From Vicinamibacterales bacterium (GTDB taxonomy: Bacteria; Acidobacteriota; Vicinamibacteria; Vicinamibacterales; UBA8438), in contig CATQHX010000033.1 in the NCBI GenBank assembly GCA_958296065.1, forward strand, positions 1 to 64,000: 64,000 nt of DNA, in the 5' to 3' direction. Shown piece by piece: positions 58,327 to 64,000 of the stretch. A program made the translations under genes and the position numbers. Below the pieces are notes generated by a model. It saw only the letters and a program-made list of their open reading frames with translations. It was not told the origin of the DNA and did not search any database. Position 1 is the first letter of the stretch; each line of letters begins with the position of its first letter.

Positions 58327-60788
58327 CAGCCTATCCTCCTCGTCTGAAATGGTGCGCTCTTCACGATTGCGAGAACCAGAGCCGACCAGCGGGACTCGTC
58401 CGCCGCGGCCTCCCGCAGGATCCGCCGGACCGCAGGCATGTCGGCCGCTTCCAGCCGGCGCCCCACAGCAAAGGTCAGCAGTCTCTCGGTCGCCGTCGCG
58501 ATGAACTCGCCCTGGCTCGCCAGGATGTGCCGGAAGCCGCTCGCACCCTGGAAGGCGCTGCCGTCCGGCGCCACGCCCGACGGATCGATGGGCGGTCCGA
58601 CCTCACCCGGCACCCCCGTGTCCTCGGTGGTGCGCCAGCGCCCGATCGCGTCGAAGTTCTCCAGCGAGAACCCCAGCGGATCCATGTTGCGGTGGCACGT
58701 AGCGCAGGCCGGGTTCCGTCGGTGGACCTCCATCAGCTCGCGCACCGATGTCGGCGGCGCCCCCTCCTCGCGGGTCGCCAGGTCCGGCACGTCGGCCGGC
58801 GGCTCTGCTGGCGGCGCCCCGAGCAGGTTCTCGAGCACCCACTTGCCGCGCGACACCGGGGACGTGCGGTTCGCGTACGAGGTCAGCGTCAGGATGCCCG
58901 CCTGCCCCAGGATGCCCGCGCGCCGGTCGTCGGCCCACGTCACCCGCCGGAAGTGGTTCCCGTGAACGTCGGGGATCCCGTAGTGCTCGGCCAGTCGCTC
59001 GTTCACGAAGGTGTAGTCGGCCGTCACCAGCTCCGTCAGCGGGCGATCCTCGCGCAATTGCGACTCCAGGAACAGTTGCGTCTCCCGCTGCATCGCGACC
59101 CGCAGGTTCTCGTCGAACTCCGGGAACGCGGTCGGGTCCGGCAACGCGTTGCGCAGCCTGTTGAGCCCGAGCCACTGGCCGGCGAAGCTCTCGGCCAGCG
59201 TGTTCCGCGCGCGGGGCTGGGCCAGCATCCGGCGCACCTGCCGCTCCAGCACGTCCGGCTCCGACAGCCTCCCCTCGACGGCCAGGTCGAGCAGCTCGTC
59301 GTCCGGGATGCTCCCCCAGAGGAAGAACGACAGCCGCGAGGCGAGCTCCAGGTCGCCGATCGGATAGGCGATCCCCGGCTCGGCGTCCACCGGCGCGCGC
59401 TCGGTACGGAAAACGAACTCGGGGTCCGTCAGCAGGAACTCGAGCGCCGCCTGGATGCCGGTCTCGAACCCACCCTCACGACTTCCCGCTTCGTAGAAGC
59501 TCAGCAGCGCCGTCACGTCCCGCGATGTCACCGGACGCCGGTAGGCGCGCCGCGCCAGGTCGCCGAGGATCTCCTCCGCGCACGCCGCCTCCGCGCCGGG
59601 GTTCTCGGGCCGGCAGGAAAAGACCTTCTCGCGGCTCGCGGTTTCCAGCGGCTTCTTGCCGTTGAACGGCCCGGTGACGGTCAGCCTGGCCACGTCGGGA
59701 TTGCCGTCCTGCCGATCGTTGGTGCTGAAGCCGAAGGTCGCCGGGCTCGGCCGCGGCTGCAGGACGCCTTCGTCCAGCGCCGGCCGCCGCAGGAACGACA
59801 CGCCGACCAGCCGCATGCCGGCCTTCACCGGCATCCGGAACCGCAGGTACTCGTCCTCGTGGACGGAGTACGTGCCCCACTCCGGAAATCCGCCGCTGCC
59901 GGAGCCGCAGTAACTCGTCGCGCACCGCTCGCCCTCGAACGCGCCGCCGACCAGGAACGTCTTGGCCAGGGCCTTGTCGATCCGCAGATCGAGCCGGTGG
60001 CGCGCGTTCCCGAGGCCGCGGATGTAGTTGTAGAAGTTGCGGTGCAGGTCGACCTTGAACTCGTACTCGCCGTCGAGCGGGAAATAGTGCTCCGCCGCGA
60101 CGCCGCCGCGCGACCCGAAGGGCAGGTCCTCGCTGGTGCGGTCGTCCTGCACCTCGAGCTGCGGCACGGGATAGGACGCCGACCGCGAGCTCAGCGCCGG
60201 GTCGCCGACCGCGAGCTGGCTGATCCGCCGGGCCGCGGTCAGGTAGCGCTCCATCAGCGTGGTCGAGACCGTCAGGACCTCGGCGTTGTTGTCGAAGCCC
60301 TCGGCGTCGGCGTCGTCCGGCGGCAGCAACTCCTCGACGTCCACGTCGAGCCCGATCAGATCGCGCACGGCGTTGCGGTACTCGGACCGGTTGAGGCGGT
60401 GCACCGTCATCGGCCGCCCGAGCGGCGGGTCGGCGGCCGCCGTGCGGTCGAGCTCGGTCTCCAGCCAGTGGACCAGGCTGCCCATCGCGGCTTCGTCCGG
60501 CCGCCGCGCCGTCGGCGGCGGCATCATCCCGCTGCGCACCTTTCGCAGCACCCGTTCCCATTCGTCGGCGTGGGCGCCGAGATCGTCCGTGTCGAGCCCC
60601 TGCAGCGAGATCGGCACCGTGCCGCGCTCGAAGCCGCGGTCGCTGTGGCAGGCCAGGCAGTACTGATTGACGAAGGCGCGCGCCGATGCCCCGTCGGACA
60701 CGGCCTGGGCATGGCTCGCGGGGGGTGCGAGGGCGCCCAGCGCCACCACGACCGCCGCTGCGGTCGCCACCTTGAACAGCCACGACAT
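58326..60788 (-). CDS. DUF1592-type multidomain c-type cytochrome, module D
   Basis: An 820-residue protein from ATG 60788 with GGGAGGG upstream (GTG 60797 also possible). Signal segment ending PPASHAQ. Heme motifs YCLACHSDRG and CATCHRNMDP. DUF1587 with an unusual PPDDADAEGFDNNAEVLTVS in place of PADDxSYGFDNIAGVLxVS, DUF1595 (RRAYRRPVTSRDVT), DUF1592 (RLSFFLWGSIPDDELL), DUF1588 (RTSPVSRGKWVLENLLGAPP) and DUF1585. Two extra Cys lie in the middle region (GERCATSYCGSG). With its DUF1552 partner it forms the divergent subtype. A promoter lies at 60983-61011, giving a leader of nearly 190 bases. Confidence 0.92.
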   Translation of the reverse strand: MSWLFKVATAAAVVVALGALAPPASHAQAVSDGASARAFVNQYCLACHSDRGFERGTVPISLQGLDTDDLGAHADEWERVLRKVRSGMMPPPTARRPDEAAMGSLVHWLETELDRTAAADPPLGRPMTVHRLNRSEYRNAVRDLIGLDVDVEELLPPDDADAEGFDNNAEVLTVSTTLMERYLTAARRISQLAVGDPALSSRSASYPVPQLEVQDDRTSEDLPFGSRGGVAAEHYFPLDGEYEFKVDLHRNFYNYIRGLGNARHRLDLRIDKALAKTFLVGGAFEGERCATSYCGSGSGGFPEWGTYSVHEDEYLRFRMPVKAGMRLVGVSFLRRPALDEGVLQPRPSPATFGFSTNDRQDGNPDVARLTVTGPFNGKKPLETASREKVFSCRPENPGAEAACAEEILGDLARRAYRRPVTSRDVTALLSFYEAGSREGGFETGIQAALEFLLTDPEFVFRTERAPVDAEPGIAYPIGDLELASRLSFFLWGSIPDDELLDLAVEGRLSEPDVLERQVRRMLAQPRARNTLAESFAGQWLGLNRLRNALPDPTAFPEFDENLRVAMQRETQLFLESQLREDRPLTELVTADYTFVNERLAEHYGIPDVHGNHFRRVTWADDRRAGILGQAGILTLTSYANRTSPVSRGKWVLENLLGAPPAEPPADVPDLATREEGAPPTSVRELMEVHRRNPACATCHRNMDPLGFSLENFDAIGRWRTTEDTGVPGEVGPPIDPSGVAPDGSAFQGASGFRHILASQGEFIATATERLLTFAVGRRLEAADMPAVRRILREAAADESRWSALVLAIVKSAPFQTRRIG

Positions 60789-61273
60789 GGTCACCACCCT
60801 CCCGTTCTCAAGAGCGTGCCGGACGAACGAGGCCCGTGACGGGCGACTGTGAGCGAAGCTCCGACGCGAACGGACGGAGATGCAGGCCGGCGCGATCGCG
60901 GACGCCGTGTTTTCCGACCCGCCTCGCGACGCAACGTGGGCGAAGGAAACACGATCTATGCGTGACTCGCGTGTAAGTTCGCACCGTACGCCGATGCGCG
61001 GCGATTGTCAACTGCGGTCGACACACCCGCAGGGTCGGCAGGGAACCCGGCCGTCAACCGGACCGCTCGCAACGCAGCGCTTCCAGCTCGGCCGCCCGGG
61101 CCTCAGCGGCCGCAGCTCGCGTTTCGGCGTCCACACGGGCGGCGGCTTCTGCCAGACGGCCCTCGGATTCCTCGTCGTGGCTTCCCGGATCGCGACCGGT
61201 CGCGGTGCGCCGGGGCGTCCGTGCGGAAGCTGAAGCAGAAGCAAGTGTGTCGCGCCGACCGCGGGGCTGGCGT
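60789..61273. other. Long leader and intergenic region
   Basis: 485 bases between the module D DUF1592 start and the MFS stop. The left 200 bases are the transcribed leader of the DUF1592 gene; the promoter is at 60983-61011. The right part (61054-61250) contains a minus-strand coiled-coil-like reading without a start, described under rejected items. No other gene is seen. Confidence 0.55.
60983..61011 (-). promoter_or_regulatory. Sigma-70-like promoter for module D DUF1592 gene
   Basis: On the minus strand TTGACA (61011-61006), 17-base spacer, TACGGT (60988-60983). Perfect -35 and standard spacing. The start codon at 60788 is about 185 bases further on, leaving a long untranslated leader. 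Confidence 0.6.
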
Positions 61274-62830
61274 TCACGCCCCCGCTTCCTCGACGCCGGC
61301 CGCGGGCGAGCCGACGGTCTCGCGCAGCGGGATCTCCTGCAGAAACCAGGAGAGGGCGAAGCCGAGCACCAGGATGGGCACGGCCGAGAGGAACACCGCC
61401 TGGAGGGCGACCTCCACCGATCCGGTCACCGCCGCCGCGGTCTCCACGGGCAGGGCGCGAATGGCGGCGGGGCTGTTCAGCAGATCGGTGACCTGGCCGC
61501 CGACCGCGGCGAACGCCTCCGGGGACAGCCGCGCCGGCAGCTCGGAGCCGATGCGCGCGTTCATGACCGCCCCGAAGACGGCCACGCCGAACGACCCGCC
61601 CATCGATCGGAAGAACTGCGCCGACGCGGTAGCGATACCGAGGTCTCGGTGCTCGACCGCGTTCTGCACGGCGAGCAGCGACACCTGCATGACCATGCCG
61701 ATCCCGAAACCCAGCAGCACCATGAACGCGGAGATCACCAGATGGGGACTCCCGGCGTGCAGGCGGCTCAGGAGGAACATGCCCCCGACCGCGCAGGCGC
61801 TGCCGACGATCGGGTAGATGCGGTATCGCCCGGTCTGAACGGTCAGCCGGCCCGACCCCACGGAGCCGACGAGGACGCCGGCCGTCAACGGCAGCAGCAG
61901 CAGGCCGGAGTTGGTCGCCGACAGCCCGGCGACCACCTGCAGATACAGAGGCAGAAAGATGACGGCCCCGAACAGCGCGCAGCCGATGAGTAGTCCAAGA
62001 CCCGACCCGATGGAAAAGATGCGGTTGCGAAACAGCCGCAACGGCAGCAGCGGATGCTCGACGTACGCCTCCCAGCGGATGAACAGACCAACCAGGAGCA
62101 CGCCGGCGGCGGCCAGCCCGGCGGCCGCCGGGTCCCGCGCCTGCGCCACGCCTTCCTGAACGCGCACGAGGGCAAGCAGCAGCAGGCTCACCCCGGCCGT
62201 TAACAGCGCCGCGCCCGCAAAGTCGATGCGGGCCGGACGATGCACGGGGGGCAACCGCAGCACGACCCAGATGACGGCGAGCGCCGCGCCACCCACCGGC
62301 AGGTTGATGAGGAACACCCAGCGCCAGGTCGTGTGGTCGACGATGAAGCCGCCCAGCAGCGGTCCGATGACGCTGGCGAACATCCACACGCCGGCCAGGT
62401 AGCCGATGTAGCGGCCGCGTTGCCGGGGCGAGACGATGTCGCCGATCACGGCGAACGTCAGGCCCATCACCCCGCCGGCGCCGACGCCCTGCACGCCGCG
62501 CGCCAGCACCAGCGTCAGCATGTCGGGCGCAAGCCCCGCGAAAACCGATCCGAGCAGGAAGATCAGGATGGCGGCCTGGAACGTGACGCGCCGCCCGTAG
62601 ATGTCGCTGAGCTTGCCGTAGAGCGGGGTGCAGACCATCGTGCACAGCAGGTAGGCGGTCACCACCCACGAGTAGTAGTCGAGCCCGCCGAGCTCGCCGA
62701 CAATCGTCGGGAGCGCCGTGGCGACGATGGTCTGGTCGAGCGCCGCGAGAAAGAGCCCGGCCATCAGGCCGGAGAGGATGATGACGATCTCCCGGTGCGT
62801 GAACGGTTCGGGCGCAGGTGCCGGCGTCAC
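61274..62830 (-). CDS. MFS transporter, DHA2 (EmrB/QacA) drug-exporter family
   Basis: A 518-residue protein, reported from a GTG at 62830 (no clear ribosome site). The pattern fits 14 membrane helices. AALDQTIVATALPTIVGEL is the DHA2 D1 motif, GKLSDIYGRRV is MFS motif A, and GPLLGGFIVDHTTWRWVFLI, continuing NLPVG, is motif C with the DHA2-specific extension. It exports drugs or other amphiphiles by proton antiport. No EmrA-type fusion protein or regulator gene is adjacent. Confidence 0.92.
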   Translation of the reverse strand: MTPAPAPEPFTHREIVIILSGLMAGLFLAALDQTIVATALPTIVGELGGLDYYSWVVTAYLLCTMVCTPLYGKLSDIYGRRVTFQAAILIFLLGSVFAGLAPDMLTLVLARGVQGVGAGGVMGLTFAVIGDIVSPRQRGRYIGYLAGVWMFASVIGPLLGGFIVDHTTWRWVFLINLPVGGAALAVIWVVLRLPPVHRPARIDFAGAALLTAGVSLLLLALVRVQEGVAQARDPAAAGLAAAGVLLVGLFIRWEAYVEHPLLPLRLFRNRIFSIGSGLGLLIGCALFGAVIFLPLYLQVVAGLSATNSGLLLLPLTAGVLVGSVGSGRLTVQTGRYRIYPIVGSACAVGGMFLLSRLHAGSPHLVISAFMVLLGFGIGMVMQVSLLAVQNAVEHRDLGIATASAQFFRSMGGSFGVAVFGAVMNARIGSELPARLSPEAFAAVGGQVTDLLNSPAAIRALPVETAAAVTGSVEVALQAVFLSAVPILVLGFALSWFLQEIPLRETVGSPAAGVEEAGA

Positions 62831-63031
62831 CGGAAACGGTCCATGGTCATCGAGAGGGAGGCCGCCGGGAAGGCTGGAAGGTGAAGACCGGGGACCGAAG
62901 CCTCAGCTCCGGCGCCCGGCCTGGTGTTCAACGAGTCGCCGAGACGTCGTGGTGGGCATCTGCGCCGCTTCCGCCGCGCGGACTCCTTGTCGACGTCGTC
63001 CACGCCAGCGTGCGCCGCGCAGCGCGGACCA

Positions 63032-63667
63032 CTAGTTCGCCAGCTCGACCGGAACGGTCGCCAACTGGTTGTCCCAGAGGAAGTACATCGCGCCGCCCTG
63101 CGAGGTCATGTCGACGAAGCCGACCTGCAACTGATCCATCGAGTAGCCGACGCTCTCCACCGACATGGTCGTCCGCACGACGTCCTTGCTGTCGTCGTAG
63201 CCGTAGGCGCCCCACAGGGCGTTCGGGTTGTCTTCCGTGAAGGTCTGCTTGACGCCCCAGGTGGAGAAGATCAGCGTCCACGCCGTCGGGTCCGCGAGGT
63301 CGGCGAACATGGTGTACTCGCCGGCGTTCAGCCGCTGCCCGCCGATGAGCAGATCCGCCTCGGTGGTGAAGGTGGTCGTCTGGTCCGCCCCGACGCGCCA
63401 CAGCGGCGCCCCGGCGTAGATGCGCTGACCGAATTCCTCGCCCTCGCCGAAGATGCCCTGCCGGCCGCGCAGGATTGGACGACCGTAGTGGATGTCGATC
63501 CAGGAGCCGCCCTCGTAGCGGCCCTCTTCGTTGTAGCTCCCGCCGATCTGCGTCGCCGTGTGCCCGCGGGTGCTGAGCGGCCGGCCCTGCGCCACAGCCT
63601 CGCTCACGATGATACCTGCCGCCGCGACCACCGCGGCGATGCCCACAATCTTCACTAGCAAACGCAT
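63032..63667 (-). CDS. DUF2911 exported protein
   Basis: A 211-residue protein; AAGGAGG lies 6 bases before ATG 63667. Signal segment IVGIAAVVAAAGIIVSEAVA. The mature part has the DUF2911 pattern: IDIHYGRPILRGRQGIFGE, LWRVGADQTTTFTTEADLLI, LNAGEYTMFADL, WTLIFSTWG and the final beta strands. Common in Acidobacteria and Bacteroidetes; function unknown, predicted beta-sandwich in the periplasm. Nothing links it to the MFS gene. Confidence 0.9.
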   Translation of the reverse strand: MRLLVKIVGIAAVVAAAGIIVSEAVAQGRPLSTRGHTATQIGGSYNEEGRYEGGSWIDIHYGRPILRGRQGIFGEGEEFGQRIYAGAPLWRVGADQTTTFTTEADLLIGGQRLNAGEYTMFADLADPTAWTLIFSTWGVKQTFTEDNPNALWGAYGYDDSKDVVRTTMSVESVGYSMDQLQVGFVDMTSQGGAMYFLWDNQLATVPVELAN

Positions 63668-63863
63668 GCCTGTCCTCCTTGAGTGATTCGAACCGCCGTC
63701 CGTCCGTTGCCGAGGTTGTTCGGGTGCGCCGGGACCTCCGGCTGCCGTTGATGGCGAAGCAGGCAACCGTCCGACCTTCCAGCATGGATCGAACCGCGGG
63801 GGCCCGGCAAGTCGCCGCGGTTCCGGTTGCCGCCCACCGACCTCTCCAGAGGCCTGCACCGCG

Positions 63864-64000
63864 CTACGGCGCAGTCTCCCGGCGGACCAACGTGGCCGGC
63901 TTCGCGGCCAGCAACTGGGCAAAGAAGTCGTTCCCCTTGTCGTCGACGACGATGAACGCCGGGAAATCCTCGACCTCGATCTTCCAGATCGCCTCCATCC
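63864..64000 (-). CDS. Class I fumarate hydratase, C-terminal end only
   Basis: The last 45 codons of a minus-strand gene entering from the right: [20 protein letters not shown], then KGNDFFAQ, the conserved C-terminal signature of class I (iron-sulfur) fumarate hydratases, followed by a short lineage-specific tail and TAG at 63864-63866. It would convert fumarate to malate in the citric acid cycle. The rest lies outside the window. Confidence 0.85.
   Translation of the reverse strand, partial: MEAIWKIEVEDFPAFIVVDDKGNDFFAQLLAAKPATLVRRETAP

Noticed and set aside
61054..61250. Minus-strand reading ending LAEAAARVDAETRAAAAEAR..., coiled-coil-like
   Set aside because: No start codon or ribosome site in frame and extreme Ala/Glu/Arg composition typical of chance frames in GC-rich DNA; it could be a remnant but cannot be supported.
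1..64000. tRNA, rRNA, insertion sequences, integrase or prophage genes
   Set aside because: None recognised on either strand when reading intergenic regions and protein products.

Overview
The window is GC-rich (roughly two-thirds G+C by eye), densely packed, mostly bacterial coding DNA. The gene families present suggest an uncultured Acidobacteriota, probably Vicinamibacteria-like. These families are DUF1552/DUF1592 cytochrome-type pairs, DUF2911, secreted ankyrin proteins, cyclase-family hydrolases, tannase, PQQ propeller proteins and an NCS2 permease with a cytosolic tail. The taxonomic call is inference: no rRNA or marker gene is present. No tRNA, rRNA, CRISPR array or insertion sequence was recognised.

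Layout. Positions 1-15.4 kb hold exported hydrolases and redox proteins: a cyclase-family protein cut by the window edge, a frameshifted metallo-beta-lactamase (MBL) protein, an M14 peptidase, a heme-motif propeller protein, a duplicated lipocalin-like lipoprotein, an SPFH/Arc pair, a PQQ propeller dehydrogenase, a D-aminoacylase-type amidohydrolase, an alpha-carbonic-anhydrase remnant and a lone secreted ankyrin protein. Positions 15.5-17.4 kb carry a translationally coupled AAA15 ATPase/TOPRIM-like pair that looks like an anti-phage system. It is followed by an NCS2 permease with a C-terminal tail. Positions 19.5-25.1 kb hold the first DUF1552 + DUF1592 + ankyrin set. Positions 25.1-28.1 kb hold a cytochrome c / copper-monooxygenase-fold cluster. 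Positions 28.5-35.6 kb are mixed: a STAS protein, a second frameshifted MBL gene, an AlbA_2-ParA cassette, a decayed VOC gene, a YbdK-type ligase and a YVTN propeller. Positions 35.8-38.0 kb carry a paralogue of the 4.5 kb heme-motif propeller.

Positions 38.2-60.8 kb are dominated by three more ankyrin + DUF1552 + DUF1592 modules, now all on the minus strand in the order DUF1592, DUF1552, ankyrin. They are separated by a cyclase + tannase pair, two type II toxin-antitoxin pairs and one unknown exported protein. The right end carries a DHA2-type MFS exporter, a DUF2911 protein and the C-terminus of a class I fumarate hydratase.

How it fits together. In each module a Sec-exported di-CxxCH protein (DUF1592) is immediately followed by a Tat-exported DUF1552 protein; in three of the four copies the two genes overlap or abut by 1-4 bases. 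A secreted ankyrin protein of one recognisable sub-family is always adjacent. The fourfold repetition of a periplasmic multigene unit of unknown substrate is the most striking property of the window. Several genes show single-base frame breaks. Some could be assembly errors, so these genes are flagged rather than called dead.
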